A DNA stretch of 64,000 bases from Beijerinckiaceae bacterium (lineage in GTDB: Bacteria > Pseudomonadota > Alphaproteobacteria > Rhizobiales > Beijerinckiaceae): contig JAPZSB010000002.1 of the NCBI GenBank assembly GCA_027531565.1, forward strand, positions 434,001 through 498,000. Direction: 5' to 3'. The notes below the pieces were generated by a model. The model was not told the origin of the DNA. It searched no databases and saw only the letters and a program-made list of their open reading frames with translations. The position numbers were made by a program, and so were the translations under genes. Positions within the stretch are counted from its first letter, which is position 1. Each line of letters opens with the position of its first letter. Shown here in pieces: positions 35,240 through 45,132 of this stretch.

Positions 35240-35311
35240 AGGGCGCCGGCCAGGCATGGCGGCGGGAACAGAACCACAGATTTCTTTGGGCCTTGAGCCA
35301 GGAGCGAGACC

Positions 35312-38300
35312 ATGACGACGAGAGAGACGAAGTTTGATGCCGTGACGCAACGCCCCGTGGCGACTGCGCGCGCCACCAAACGCGCCGTCGCGTCGGCCTC
35401 GCGCGGCGCGCCGGTCGTGGTGCGTGATCCCGGCTTCCCGGCCGCAGAAGGTCTGTATGACCCCGCGCACGAGAAGGATTCCTGCGGCGTCGGCTTCGTG
35501 GCGGACATCAAGAACCGCAAGACGCACACGATCATCGAGCACGGGCTGAAGATCCTCGAGAATCTCGACCATCGCGGCGCTGTCGGCGCCGATCCCAAGG
35601 CCGGCGACGGCTGCGGAATGCTCGTGCAGATCCCGCATCGCTTCTTCCGCGAGGAATGCGCGAAGCTGGGCTTCGAACTGCCGGAGCCCGGGCATTATGC
35701 CGTCGGCCAGTATTTCCTGCCGCGGGATGCCGAGGCACGGGCGAAGATCGAACAGATCATCGAACAGACCATCGTGGCGGAGGGGCAGAGGGTGCTCGGC
35801 TGGCGCGACGTGCCGGTCGACAACAGCGATCTCGGCGAGAGCGTGAAGCCGACCGAGCCCTATCACCGGCAGGTCTTCATCGGGCGCAGCCCGGACATTG
35901 CCGACGAGGAGAGCTTCGAGCGGCGCCTCTTCATCCTGCGCAAGGTCGTCTCGCATACGCTCTATCTCGGGCAGGAGCGCGCCAAGGCTTCGTATTACCC
36001 GGTTTCGGTCTCGTGCCGGACCGTGACCTACAAGGGCATGCTGCTCGCCACCCAGCTTGGTGGCTATTTCAAGGACCTTACCGATCCGCGCTTCGAGAGC
36101 GCGCTGGCGCTCGTGCACCAGCGTTTCTCGACCAACACCTTCCCGACCTGGCAGCTCGCCCATCCCTACCGGATGGTCGCGCACAACGGCGAGATCAACA
36201 CGCTCCGCGGCAACGTCAACTGGATGGCGGCGCGGCAGGCCTCGGTCGACAGCGAACTCTACGGGATCGAGATCGGCAAGCTGTGGCCGATCTCCTATGA
36301 GGGCCAGTCGGACACGGCCTGCTTCGACAACGCGCTCGAATTCCTCGTGCGCGGCGGCTACAGCCTCGCCCATGCGGTGATGATGCTGGTGCCGGAAGCC
36401 TGGGCCGGCAACCCGCTGATGGATGAGGAGCGGCGGGCCTTCTATGAGTATCACGCGGCGCTGATGGAGCCGTGGGACGGCCCGGCCGCCATTGCCTTCA
36501 CCGATGGCCGGCAGATCGGTGGCACGCTGGACCGGAACGGCCTGCGGCCGGCCCGCTATTACGTCACGAAGGACGATCTCGTCGTCATGGCGTCGGAAAT
36601 GGGCGTGCTGCCCTTCCCGGAAAGCGAGATTGTCACGAAGTGGCGGCTCCAGCCCGGCAAGATGCTGCTGATCGATCTCGAGGAAGGTCGCATCGTTTCC
36701 GACGAGGAGGTCAAGGCCAGCCTTGCCAAGGCCAATCCCTACAAGGAATGGCTGCAGCGCTCGCAGATCGTGCTGGAGGATCTCCGGCCGGTCGAGCCCC
36801 GCGCCTCGCGCACCGATGTCAGCCTGACGGATCGGCAGAAGGCCTTCGGCTATACCCAGGAGGACACCAAGCTCCTGATGTCGCCGATGGCGGTGACCGG
36901 CCAGGAAGCCGTGGGCTCGATGGGCACGGATACGCCGCCTTCCGTCCTCTCGGACAAGGCGAAGCTGCTCTATACCTATTTCAAGCAGAATTTCGCGCAG
37001 GTCACCAACCCGCCGATCGACCCGATCCGCGAGGAGCTGGTGATGAGCCTCGTCTCCTTCATCGGGCCGCGGCCGAACCTGTTCGATCTCGAGGGCAATG
37101 CCCGCCGCAAGCGGCTCGAGGTGCGCCAGCCGATCCTCACCAACGAGGATCTCGAGAAGATCCGCTGCATCGGCCATTTCGAGGACCGGTTCGACACCAA
37201 GACGCTCGACATCACCTATCCGACCCAGCAGGGCGCGAAGGGCATGGAAGCCGCGGTGAAGCTGCTCTGTGACCGGGCGGAAGCGGCGGTGCATGGTGGT
37301 TACAACATCATCATCCTGTCCGACCGGATGGTCGGGCCGGACCGCATTCCCGTGCCGGCCCTGCTGGCCACGGCGGCGGTGCATCATCACCTGATCCGCA
37401 AGGGGCTGCGCACCTCGGTCGGGCTGGTGATCGAGACCGGCGAAGCGCGCGAGGTGCATCACTTCGCCTGCCTGGCGGGCTACGGCGCCGAGGCCATCAA
37501 CCCCTATCTCGCCTTCGAGACCCTTGTCGCCATGAAGGCCGACATGGAGTTCCCGGACGAGGTGGACGAGACCGAGATCGTCAAGCGCTACATCAAGGCG
37601 GTCGACAAGGGCCTGCTCAAGGTCATGTCCAAGATGGGCATCTCGACCTACCAGAGCTATTGCGGCGCGCAGATCTTCGATGCGGTCGGGCTGTCGAGCG
37701 AGCTGGTCAACCGGTTCTTCTTCGGCACGGCGACGACCATCGAGGGTGTCGGCCTCGCAGAAATCGCCGAGGAAACCGTCCGCCGCCACCGCGAGGCGTT
37801 CGGCAACCTGCCGGTCCTGCGGAAGTTCCTGGATGTCGGCGGGGAGTACAACCTGCGGCAGCGCGGCGAGGACCATGTCTGGACCCCGGACGCGGTGGCG
37901 GACCTCCAGCATGCCGTCCGGCTCAATGCCAAGGACCGGTTCGAGGCCTATTCGAAGCGGATCGACGAGCAGGAGAACAAGTACTCCACCATCCGTGGCC
38001 TGTTCCGGATCAAGTCGGCGGCCGAGATCGGTCGCCAGCCGGTGCCGGTCGATCAGGTCGAGCCGGCCGTCGAGATCGTCAAGCGCTTCGCGACCGGCGC
38101 CATGTCCTTCGGTTCGATCAGCCGTGAGGCGCACGAGACGCTGGCCAAGGCGATGAACGCCATTGGCGCCAAGTCCAATACGGGCGAGGGCGGCGAGGAA
38201 TCGTCACGCTTCGAGCCGCTGCCGGATGGCTCGCCCAATCCGCGTCGCTCGGCCATCAAGCAGGTGGCGTCGGGCCGGTTCGGCGTGACGACCGAGTATC

Positions 38301-40066
38301 TCGTCAATTCCGACGTGATGCAGATCAAGGTGGCGCAGGGCGCGAAGCCCGGCGAGGGCGGCCAGCTGCCCGGGCACAAGGTGGATGCGACCATTGCCAA
38401 GGTCCGGCATTCGACGCCGGGCGTCGGCCTGATCTCGCCACCGCCGCATCATGACATCTACTCGATCGAGGATCTGGCCCAGCTGATCTTCGACCTGAAG
38501 AACGTCAACCCGAAGGCGGATGTCTCGGTGAAGCTCGTCTCGGAAGTGGGCGTGGGCACGGTCGCGGCCGGCGTCGCCAAGGCCCGGGCCGATCACATCA
38601 CCATTTCCGGCTACGAGGGCGGCACGGGCGCCTCGCCGCTCACCTCGATCAAGCATGCCGGCAGCCCGTGGGAAATGGGCCTCGCGGAAACGCAGCAGGT
38701 GCTGGTGCGGAACCGGCTGCGCGGCCGTGTCGCCCTGCAGGTCGATGGCGGTCTCCGGACCGGTCGCGACGTGATGATCGGGGCGCTGCTCGGGGCCGAC
38801 GAGTTCGGCTTCTCGACCGCGCCGCTGATTGCGGCCGGCTGCATCATGATGCGCAAGTGCCATCTCAACACCTGCCCGGTCGGCGTGGCGACGCAGGATC
38901 CCGTGCTGCGCAAGCGCTTCAAGGGCCAGCCGGAGCATGTCATCAACTTCTTCTTCTTCGTGGCGGAGGAAGTGCGGGCGCTGATGGCCGAAATGGGCTT
39001 CACCCGGTTCGAGGAGCTGATCGGCCGGTCGGACCTGCTCGATACCCGCGAGGGCGTGGCGCACTGGAAGGCCAAGGGGCTGGATTTCTCCCGCCTGTTC
39101 GCCCAGCCCGATGTGCCTGCCAACGTCGCCCGCAAGCATGCCGAGCGGCAGAAGCACCCGATCGACGATGTGCTTGACCGCAAGTTGATCGCGGAGGCCC
39201 GCGAGGCGCTCGAGCATCACAAGCCGGTCCGGCTCAGCCATGGCATCCGCTCGGTTGACCGGGCGGCCGGTGCGATGCTTTCGGGCGAGATCGCCGCGCG
39301 CTATGGCCATGCCGGCCTGCCGGACGACACGATCCATGTGTCGCTGCGCGGCACGGCGGGCCAGTCCTTCGGGGCCTGGCTTGCGGCGGGCGTCACGCTC
39401 GATCTCGTCGGTGAGGCGAATGACTATGTCGGCAAGGGGCTTTCCGGCGGGCGGCTGATCATCCGGCCGGCCGAGGATGCCGCCATCGTTCCGGAAAAGT
39501 CGATCATCGTCGGCAATACGGTGCTCTACGGTGCGATTTCGGGGGAATGCTATTTCCGCGGCGTCGCCGGCGAGCGCTTCGCCGTCCGCAATTCCGGCGC
39601 CATCGCGGTGGTGGAAGGCACGGGCGACCATGGTTGCGAATACATGACCGGCGGCGTGGTGGTGGTGATCGGCGAGACCGGGCGCAACTTCGCCGCGGGC
39701 ATGTCCGGCGGCGTGGCCTATGTGCTCGACGAGGACAAGACCTTCCGGTCGCGCTGCAACCTGTCGATGGTCGATCTCGAGCCGGTCGAGGAGGAGGAAG
39801 TCCTGCTCGAGCGCGATTACCATCACGGGGGCGATCTCGAGTTCAAGGGCCGCATCGACATCATGGGCGACATGTCCCGGCATGACGAGGAGCGCCTGCA
39901 CCAGCTGATCGCCAACCATCTGCGCTATACGGGTTCGGCGCGCGCCAAGCATATCCTCGACCATTGGGCCGAATTCCGGACCAAGTTCGTCAAGGTGATG
40001 CCGGTCGAATATCGCCGCGCCCTGCGCGAGATGGAGAAGGCCCGCCAGCTCCAGGCGGCGGAATAA
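35312..40066 (+). CDS. gltB: Glutamate synthase (NADPH) large subunit
   Basis: A 1584-residue glutamine:2-oxoglutarate amidotransferase. The class II glutaminase domain starts at Cys58 ([11 protein letters not shown]) after a propeptide of 57 residues that must be removed; [21 protein letters not shown] and [11 protein letters not shown] belong to the same domain. The FMN/synthase domain has [24 protein letters not shown] and the 3Fe-4S motif C-x5-C-x4-C in [16 protein letters not shown] near 1180. The C-terminal beta-helix has repeated Gly-rich turns. Ammonia from glutamine is channelled to 2-oxoglutarate. AGGAG lies 7 bases before ATG 35312. Operon with gltD. Confidence 0.98.
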   Translation: MTTRETKFDAVTQRPVATARATKRAVASASRGAPVVVRDPGFPAAEGLYDPAHEKDSCGVGFVADIKNRKTHTIIEHGLKILENLDHRGAVGADPKAGDGCGMLVQIPHRFFREECAKLGFELPEPGHYAVGQYFLPRDAEARAKIEQIIEQTIVAEGQRVLGWRDVPVDNSDLGESVKPTEPYHRQVFIGRSPDIADEESFERRLFILRKVVSHTLYLGQERAKASYYPVSVSCRTVTYKGMLLATQLGGYFKDLTDPRFESALALVHQRFSTNTFPTWQLAHPYRMVAHNGEINTLRGNVNWMAARQASVDSELYGIEIGKLWPISYEGQSDTACFDNALEFLVRGGYSLAHAVMMLVPEAWAGNPLMDEERRAFYEYHAALMEPWDGPAAIAFTDGRQIGGTLDRNGLRPARYYVTKDDLVVMASEMGVLPFPESEIVTKWRLQPGKMLLIDLEEGRIVSDEEVKASLAKANPYKEWLQRSQIVLEDLRPVEPRASRTDVSLTDRQKAFGYTQEDTKLLMSPMAVTGQEAVGSMGTDTPPSVLSDKAKLLYTYFKQNFAQVTNPPIDPIREELVMSLVSFIGPRPNLFDLEGNARRKRLEVRQPILTNEDLEKIRCIGHFEDRFDTKTLDITYPTQQGAKGMEAAVKLLCDRAEAAVHGGYNIIILSDRMVGPDRIPVPALLATAAVHHHLIRKGLRTSVGLVIETGEAREVHHFACLAGYGAEAINPYLAFETLVAMKADMEFPDEVDETEIVKRYIKAVDKGLLKVMSKMGISTYQSYCGAQIFDAVGLSSELVNRFFFGTATTIEGVGLAEIAEETVRRHREAFGNLPVLRKFLDVGGEYNLRQRGEDHVWTPDAVADLQHAVRLNAKDRFEAYSKRIDEQENKYSTIRGLFRIKSAAEIGRQPVPVDQVEPAVEIVKRFATGAMSFGSISREAHETLAKAMNAIGAKSNTGEGGEESSRFEPLPDGSPNPRRSAIKQVASGRFGVTTEYLVNSDVMQIKVAQGAKPGEGGQLPGHKVDATIAKVRHSTPGVGLISPPPHHDIYSIEDLAQLIFDLKNVNPKADVSVKLVSEVGVGTVAAGVAKARADHITISGYEGGTGASPLTSIKHAGSPWEMGLAETQQVLVRNRLRGRVALQVDGGLRTGRDVMIGALLGADEFGFSTAPLIAAGCIMMRKCHLNTCPVGVATQDPVLRKRFKGQPEHVINFFFFVAEEVRALMAEMGFTRFEELIGRSDLLDTREGVAHWKAKGLDFSRLFAQPDVPANVARKHAERQKHPIDDVLDRKLIAEAREALEHHKPVRLSHGIRSVDRAAGAMLSGEIAARYGHAGLPDDTIHVSLRGTAGQSFGAWLAAGVTLDLVGEANDYVGKGLSGGRLIIRPAEDAAIVPEKSIIVGNTVLYGAISGECYFRGVAGERFAVRNSGAIAVVEGTGDHGCEYMTGGVVVVIGETGRNFAAGMSGGVAYVLDEDKTFRSRCNLSMVDLEPVEEEEVLLERDYHHGGDLEFKGRIDIMGDMSRHDEERLHQLIANHLRYTGSARAKHILDHWAEFRTKFVKVMPVEYRRALREMEKARQLQAAE

Positions 40067-40194
40067 GGACGATCCGGTCGGGCGGCGCGCGGGAAGCGCC
40101 GCTCGCGATCCACGCGAAAACAGGGTATCGAGGCGCCGGAAGCGGGGCTTTCAGGCTGCCGGAACAGAGGTTTGCCGAAGGGCAAGGAAAAGAC

Positions 40195-41616
40195 ATGGGC
40201 AAGGTCACTGGGTTTCTCGAGATCGACCGGCGGGAGTCGAAGTATCAGCCGGCTTCCGACCGCATCCGCCATTTCCGCGAGTTCGTCCTGCCGATGGACG
40301 AGAAGGACGTGCGCGAGCAGGCGTCGCGCTGCATGGATTGCGGCATCCCGTATTGCCATGGCCCGACGGGCTGTCCGATCCATAACCAGATCCCGGACTG
40401 GAACGACCTCGTCTACCAGGACGATTGGCAGCTGGCGCTGGACAACCTGCATTCGACGAACAACTTCCCGGAATTTACCGGCCGCATCTGCCCGGCGCCG
40501 TGCGAGGAAGCCTGTACGCTGAACCTCGAGAATTCGCCGGTGACGATCAAGACGATCGAGCAGGCGATTGCCGATAATGGCTGGAAGAATGGCTGGATCC
40601 GCCCCGAGGCGCCGGAAAAGCTGACCGGCAAGCGCGTCGCCGTCATCGGGTCCGGCCCCGCCGGCCTCGCGGCTGCGCAGCAGCTGGCGCGTGTCGGGCA
40701 CGAGGTGCATGTCTTCGAGCGCGAGCCGCGGGCCGGCGGTCTGCTCCGCTACGGCATCCCGGATTTCAAGATGGAGAAGCACCATATTGACCGCCGCGTC
40801 GCGCAGATGACGGCGGAAGGCGTGACCTTCCATTACGGCGTCAATATCGGTGTCACCAAGTCGATCGATGACCTGAAGCGGGATTTCGACGCGGTGCTGA
40901 TGGCTGGCGGTGCCGAGGCCCCGCGCGATCCGGAACTGCCGGGGCAGGAACTGGAGGGCGTGCATTTCGCGATGCCCTATCTCGTCCAGTCGAACCGGCG
41001 TGTCGGCGGCGAGCCGGAATCCGAGCGGCCGATCCTGGCCGGCGGCAAGAATGTCGTGGTGATCGGCGGGGGCGATACGGCGTCGGACTGCGTCGGCACC
41101 GCCTTCCGTCAGGGGGCGCTGTCGGTGACGCAGCTCGATATCCGCCCGCGGCCGCCGGAACTCGAGGACAAGCTGGTGATCTGGCCCTACTGGCCGACAA
41201 AGTTCCGCACTTCCTCCAGCCAGGCCGAGGGCGCGGAGCGGGAATTCCAGGCAGCGACCTTGGGCGTCGTCGGGAAGAACGGCCGGGTGACCGGCGTGCA
41301 ATGCGCGCGTGTTGACGAGAAGCGCCGTCCGATTGCCGGCAGCGAGTTCATCATCAAGGCGGATCTGGTCTTCCTGGCCATCGGCTTTGCCGGCCCGGTC
41401 AAGGAAGGGCTGCTCGCGCAGTCAGGCGCGGCGCTCGACAAGCGGGGCAATGTCGTCGCGAATGACGAGAATTACCTGACCTCGCAGGAGAAGGTGTTCG
41501 TCGCGGGGGACATGCGCCGGGGCCAGAGCCTGGTCGTCTGGGCGATCCGCGAGGGGCGGCAGGCGGCACGGGCGATCGACGAATTCCTGATGGGCTCGTC
41601 GGTGCTGCCGCGCTGA
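40195..41616 (+). CDS. gltD: Glutamate synthase (NADPH) small subunit
   Basis: The 473-residue electron-input subunit that passes electrons from NADPH through FAD and two 4Fe-4S clusters to GltB. Cluster cysteines are in [19 protein letters not shown] and [15 protein letters not shown]-binding [12 protein letters not shown] lies near 148 and the NADPH-binding [11 protein letters not shown] near 285; the C-terminal [17 protein letters not shown] completes the FAD site. AAGGAAAAG precedes ATG 40195. The 128-base gap to gltB contains no terminator. Confidence 0.97.
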   Translation: MGKVTGFLEIDRRESKYQPASDRIRHFREFVLPMDEKDVREQASRCMDCGIPYCHGPTGCPIHNQIPDWNDLVYQDDWQLALDNLHSTNNFPEFTGRICPAPCEEACTLNLENSPVTIKTIEQAIADNGWKNGWIRPEAPEKLTGKRVAVIGSGPAGLAAAQQLARVGHEVHVFEREPRAGGLLRYGIPDFKMEKHHIDRRVAQMTAEGVTFHYGVNIGVTKSIDDLKRDFDAVLMAGGAEAPRDPELPGQELEGVHFAMPYLVQSNRRVGGEPESERPILAGGKNVVVIGGGDTASDCVGTAFRQGALSVTQLDIRPRPPELEDKLVIWPYWPTKFRTSSSQAEGAEREFQAATLGVVGKNGRVTGVQCARVDEKRRPIAGSEFIIKADLVFLAIGFAGPVKEGLLAQSGAALDKRGNVVANDENYLTSQEKVFVAGDMRRGQSLVVWAIREGRQAARAIDEFLMGSSVLPR

Positions 41617-41635
41617 GCGGCGAGGGCATGCGGAA

Positions 41636-41668
41636 GGCGGAACCCGGCAGGCCAGGTTCCGCCGGGTT
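41636..41668. terminator. Hairpin with two alternative folds between gltD and the HU-like gene
   Basis: GGCGGAACC (41636-41644) pairs with GGTTCCGCC (41655-41663), or alternatively AACCCGGC (41641-41648) pairs with GCCGGGTT (41661-41668); the two folds exclude each other. It lies between convergent genes and has no T-run on either strand, so a role in transcription ending is uncertain. Confidence 0.4.
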
Positions 41669-41670
41669 CG

Positions 41671-41919
41671 TCAGCCGACTTTCAGGACGAGCGTGGTCTT
41701 GGCCGGAACATCGACCATCGCGCCGGTGCGCGGATTGCGGGCCTTGCGGGCCGGCTTGGTCACGGCCTTGAAGCGACCCAGATCCGGCAGGACCGCGAAA
41801 CCGGTCTTTGCCTGCGCGACCGCCACTTCCGCATAGGCGCGGGCGATGCGATCCGCCTCGGCCTTGGTCAGGCCTGCGGACTTGGCGAAGGCATCGATAA
41901 ATTCGGCTTGCGTGGCCAT
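41671..41919 (-). CDS. HU/IHF-family DNA-binding protein (divergent)
   Basis: An 82-residue histone-like protein. The helical N-terminus [27 protein letters not shown] and the beta region [40 protein letters not shown] match the HU fold, with the RNPRTG arm motif intact. It is a little shorter than typical HU (about 90) and its core differs from canonical HupB, so it is probably an accessory paralogue. GGAGAG precedes ATG 41919. Confidence 0.88.
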   Translation of the reverse strand: MATQAEFIDAFAKSAGLTKAEADRIARAYAEVAVAQAKTGFAVLPDLGRFKAVTKPARKARNPRTGAMVDVPAKTTLVLKVG

Positions 41920-42157
41920 GGTGGCTCTCCTCTCTTCAGCGACATGCCCGCTGCACTGTTCTTGCTCTGAAGCAGCGGACGCGGAGCGGGATCCTTAGCC
42001 ATCACTTCCGGTTTCGCCAGCGAAAAGGCCCTGATTCCGGGCGATATCGGGAAAAAGGGTGTGGTTAACCCCGGAAAATCGAGCGGTGGTTGTAGCGCAT
42101 AACGGCCTTTGGCCACGGGAGCCTGGCATGCGGCAGCGGGATTCCGGCGGATCCATG

Positions 42158-42185
42158 AAAAACGGCCCGCGTGAGGGCGGGCCGT
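42158..42185 (-). terminator. Rho-independent terminator of asd
   Basis: A perfect 9-bp stem, arms 42162-42170 and 42177-42185 with loop GTGAGG, followed on the minus strand by TTTTT (A-run 42158-42162), 24 bases beyond the asd stop. Confidence 0.9.
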
Positions 42186-42209
42186 CCAGATCGTCGGGGA
42201 GAGGCGGTC

Positions 42210-43244
42210 TCAGGCTGCCTTGCTGCGCGGCTGGATCAGCTTGCGATTGATCAGGCATTCCGCAATCTGGATCGCGTTGAGCGCGGCGCCCTTGCGAAGA
42301 TTGTCCGAGACGCACCAGAAGGCGAGGCCATTCTCGACCGTGATGTCCTCGCGGATGCGCGAGATGTAGGTTGCATCCTCGCCGGCTGCCTCATGCGGCG
42401 TGATGTAGCCACCGGGCTCGCGCTTGTCGATCACCAGCACGCCCGGGGCGGCACGCAGGATGTTGCGCGCTTCCTCGGCCGTGACCGGCTTCTCGCATTC
42501 GATGTTCACCGCCTCGGAATGGCCGACAAAGACCGGCACGCGCACGCAGGTGGCGGTGAGCTTGATCTTCGGGTCGAGGATCTTCTTGGTCTCGACCGTC
42601 ATCTTCCATTCTTCCTTCGTGAAGCCATCCTCCATGAAGACATCGATATGGGGGATGACGTTGAAGGCGATGCGCTTGGTGAACTTCTTGGTCTTCGGCT
42701 CCCCGGCCGAGAAGATCGCGCGGGTCTGGTCGAAGAGTTCGTCCATGCCGTCCTTGCCGGCGCCGGAAACCGACTGGTAGGTCGAGACAACCACACGGCG
42801 GATGCCGAAATGGTCATGCAGCGGCTTCAGCGCGACAACGAGCTGGGCCGTGGAGCAGTTCGGGTTGGCGATGATGTTCTTCTTGGTGAAACCGCGGACC
42901 GCCTCGGCATTCACTTCCGGCACGATCAGCGGGACATCGGAATCATACCGCCAGGCCGAGGAATTATCGATGACGACGCAGCCCTGAGCGCCGATCTTCG
43001 GCGACCAGGCCTTCGAGGTCTCGCCGCCGGCGGACATCAGGCAGATATCCGTGTCGGAGAAATCGTAATGCTCGAGCGACTGCACCTTCAGCGTCCTGTC
43101 GCCGAAGGAGACTTCCTTGCCGATCGAGCGGCTCGAGGCGAGCGCAATGACTTCCGAGACCGGAAAGGCGCGTTCCGCCAGAATATTGAGCATTTCCCGG
43201 CCCACATTGCCGGTGGCACCCGCGATAGCGACCTTGTAACCCAT
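42210..43244 (-). CDS. asd: Aspartate-semialdehyde dehydrogenase
   Basis: NADP-dependent reduction of aspartyl phosphate to aspartate semialdehyde, the branch point to lysine/meso-DAP, methionine and threonine. The 344 residues include the Rossmann motif VAIAGATGNVGREML (5-19), the catalytic Cys130 in NPNCSTAQLV, the QSVSGAGKDGMDEL loop and the substrate-binding TCVRVPVFVGHSEAVN. ATG 43244 follows AGGAAG. It is a single gene ending in a strong terminator; the upstream 382 bases are largely non-coding. Confidence 0.97.
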   Translation of the reverse strand: MGYKVAIAGATGNVGREMLNILAERAFPVSEVIALASSRSIGKEVSFGDRTLKVQSLEHYDFSDTDICLMSAGGETSKAWSPKIGAQGCVVIDNSSAWRYDSDVPLIVPEVNAEAVRGFTKKNIIANPNCSTAQLVVALKPLHDHFGIRRVVVSTYQSVSGAGKDGMDELFDQTRAIFSAGEPKTKKFTKRIAFNVIPHIDVFMEDGFTKEEWKMTVETKKILDPKIKLTATCVRVPVFVGHSEAVNIECEKPVTAEEARNILRAAPGVLVIDKREPGGYITPHEAAGEDATYISRIREDITVENGLAFWCVSDNLRKGAALNAIQIAECLINRKLIQPRSKAA

Positions 43245-43626
43245 GATGGACTTCCTGTTCTGATCGAGATCTCCCCCGGGGTGGTGGACCCGGTTGCCGG
43301 GTCTCGCCCTATCCCCCGCCGGGGGAGGGCCCGAGAGCGAGGACAAGCGTCAGCGCACGAAGCCGCCTTTGGCGGTCGTGGTTGTCGTCGTCGGTTTTTT
43401 CGTCATCTGGGCCGACATCGAACGCTTTCCCCGGCTGGAATGCCGATGCGCCAGCACAAACACGCAAAGGGCCCGAAAGTCAATCCGACCTAGGATCGAA
43501 GGCTGCGGAACGCCGCATTTACCATGCCGAGACATTGCGGCCGGCCGGTAAGGCGGTGCTGGCAATTTCCCGTCACTCTCGGGCGCCACAGGGAAGCGGG
43601 CGAAGCTCGCGGGGGGCGTGACGATC
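43245..43626. other. Intergenic region between asd and a membrane protein gene
   Basis: The 382-base stretch holds short GC-rich inverted repeats near 43280-43335 (GACCCGG-TTG-CCGGGTC and CCCCC-GCC-GGGGG) just upstream of asd, and a possible 22-codon micro-ORF on the minus strand (43350-43418). No other coding or RNA signal is convincing. Confidence 0.5.
43350..43418 (-). CDS. Possible 22-residue Thr-rich micro-ORF
   Basis: ATG at 43418 is preceded by GGGGAAAG seven bases upstream. The product begins MSAQMTKKP, has a run of six Thr, and ends AKGGFVR. It lies about 105 bases upstream of asd on the same strand, so it could be an upstream leader ORF. A run of ACN codons in GC-rich DNA could be chance; evidence is only the ribosome-binding site and position. 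Confidence 0.25.
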   Translation of the reverse strand: MSAQMTKKPTTTTTTAKGGFVR

Positions 43627-44682
43627 ATGAGCGATGCAGCGGGAATGGCCGCGGGGATCCCTGATCCGATACCGGGGCAGGGCATGACGCTGGAACAGGC
43701 CCTTGCGCGTCGGCACGCCGGCTCGCGTCTTGCCGCGTTCACCGCGGCTGGCTGGCTGGCCCTAGTCGCGCTGGCTGCCGGCTTCTCGCTGATGTTCGCC
43801 CGGGCCGCCCGGAACCACCGCGCGGCGACCACGATCACCATCGTCCTGTCGCTCGTCTTCTCGGCCTGGCTGGCTGCCATGATCCTGCCCGAGCGCGAAC
43901 CGGAAACCCTGGCATCGCCCGCTCTCCAACAGGCTGTGGCGCCTCCCGCCGTCGAGCCGGCTCCGGCGTTGCCCGCCCCGGCTCCGGCGGCGCAGGCCGC
44001 GGGCGAGCCGTTCCGCGTCCAGCTCGCGCCGCCGGCGCGTGATGCCTGGATCCCCGTCCGCAAGCCGTTTCCGGTCTATCATGTCGAGGCGGCGGAGATC
44101 GAACAGGCAGAACTCGTCCACCGGGTTGCAACCAGGGACCGGCAGACAAGGCAGGACAGCTTCCTCTGGACCAACAGCCAGCCGAAGCCGAATTCATTGC
44201 AGCGCCCGGCGATCCACCTCGTCATCGAGCGCTACGAGAACGGCCTGCCGACGACCCGGCCGCTCTTTCCCGATCTCGCCCGCCGCGCGGCGGAAATCGG
44301 TGTTTCGATCGAGCGCCTGCAGGCGGCGCAGGAGGTCATGACGAAGTTCGGTTCGATGGAGGTTGCCGAGGCGCATCTCGCGTCGGACAGCAGCCGAATG
44401 GCGTGCCTGGCTTTCCGCCGGAACGATACGTCCGGCCTCGTTCTGGCCGGCTGGTATTGCGGCACGAAGGAGCGCCCGGCGGACCGGGTCAGCTTTGTCT
44501 GCTTCATCGACCGGATCGACCTGGTCGGCGCGGGGCAGGACCAGCCGCTCCGCCGCCTGTTCGCGCAGGCCGAGCGCCAGCGGAAAGGGTGCCCGACCCA
44601 GCGCCAGCCGGGCCGCAAGATGACCTGGCTGGACCACGAGGCTCCGGTGCCTGCGCTGAAAACATCACAGCGCCGACCTTGA
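43627..44682 (+). CDS. Hypothetical membrane protein with Pro/Ala linker and C-terminal periplasmic domain
   Basis: A 351-residue protein. Two membrane segments lie at about 35-57 (AAFTAAGWLALVALAAGFSLMF) and 67-87 (TTITIVLSLVFSAWLAAMIL), then a Pro/Ala linker (about 95-130), then a 220-residue soluble domain with three Cys (MACLAF, GWYCGTK, VSFVCFID) and LQAAQEVMTKFGSMEVAEAHL. The linker plus soluble domain suggests reach into the periplasm. No family recognised. ATG 43627 has a G-rich site about 10 bases upstream; GTG 43618 is in frame but too close to it. Confidence 0.72.
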   Translation: MSDAAGMAAGIPDPIPGQGMTLEQALARRHAGSRLAAFTAAGWLALVALAAGFSLMFARAARNHRAATTITIVLSLVFSAWLAAMILPEREPETLASPALQQAVAPPAVEPAPALPAPAPAAQAAGEPFRVQLAPPARDAWIPVRKPFPVYHVEAAEIEQAELVHRVATRDRQTRQDSFLWTNSQPKPNSLQRPAIHLVIERYENGLPTTRPLFPDLARRAAEIGVSIERLQAAQEVMTKFGSMEVAEAHLASDSSRMACLAFRRNDTSGLVLAGWYCGTKERPADRVSFVCFIDRIDLVGAGQDQPLRRLFAQAERQRKGCPTQRQPGRKMTWLDHEAPVPALKTSQRRP

Positions 44683-44716
44683 TGCGAACCCGTGCGGGAT
44701 TCAGAATTGCGTTACG

Positions 44717-44732
44717 CTAACGAGGTGTTAAG
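44717..44732. promoter_or_regulatory. CtrA-like box upstream of a small secreted protein gene
   Basis: CTAAC-N6-TTAAG, the same half-site pair as at 33732, about 43 bases upstream of the start codon at 44775. Two mismatches from the CtrA consensus. Confidence 0.3.
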
Positions 44733-44774
44733 CACTGCTTGTCATGGTTAATCCAGCCATACAAGGAGAGTTCC

Positions 44775-45050
44775 ATGCGCGTCGTTGCCCTAGCCGTCTT
44801 CACCCTCGCTCTGGCCGGCTCCGCATTCGCGCAGAGCTCGAACCGCCTCGTCATCGAGGTCAAGCCGCGCTCCTGGCTCGATGCCGGCCGGCAGGTTCCC
44901 GTCGGGTCGATGCAGAATTACATGTATGACACGCAGGGCCCGTCCGATGCCGCCCGCTTCGGTGCGCGCGGCAGCTCGCCCTCGATCCTGCCGGATCGCT
45001 TCTCCTCGGGCCGCGGCATCCCGTTTGAATCACCGGTCTTCTGGCGCTGA
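44775..45050 (+). CDS. Small secreted protein of unknown function
   Basis: A 91-residue exported protein: signal peptide MRVVALAVFTLALAGSAFA, cleavage before QSSN, and a mature part of about 72 residues without Cys, beginning SSNRLVIEVKPRSWLDAG and containing the Gly/Ser/Pro-rich segment ARGSSPSILPDRFSSGRG. The EVKPRSWLDAG motif looks conserved-protein-like, but I cannot name a family. AAGGAGAG precedes ATG 44775 by five bases. It ends at a shared bidirectional terminator. Confidence 0.78.
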   Translation: MRVVALAVFTLALAGSAFAQSSNRLVIEVKPRSWLDAGRQVPVGSMQNYMYDTQGPSDAARFGARGSSPSILPDRFSSGRGIPFESPVFWR

Positions 45051-45081
45051 TCCCCGCCGCGACCGGCCGGGTTTCCAGCAA

Positions 45082-45105
45082 AAAGGGCGCCTTGCGGCGC
45101 CCTTT
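45082..45105. terminator. Bidirectional terminator between a secreted protein gene and leuB
   Basis: A perfect 10-bp stem AAAGGGCGCC/GGCGCCCTTT (45082-45091 and 45096-45105) with loop TTGC. The minus strand continues with more T (A-run from 45080), so it fits leuB best, and it can also serve the plus-strand gene ending at 45050. Confidence 0.85.
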
Positions 45106-45132
45106 GTCGTTCCGGCCACCCGGGAGCGGTGA

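Noticed and set aside
35153-38134. A 993-codon open frame antisense to gltB (and another at 38204-39964)
   Set aside because: Shadow frames of a certain gene. No domain pattern, His/Arg/Asp-rich composition and no ribosome-binding site.
43294-43551. An 85-codon plus-strand frame with a run of Val
   Set aside because: It is opposite the Thr-rich micro-ORF, so the Val run is its complement; no ribosome-binding site and no conserved-looking sequence.
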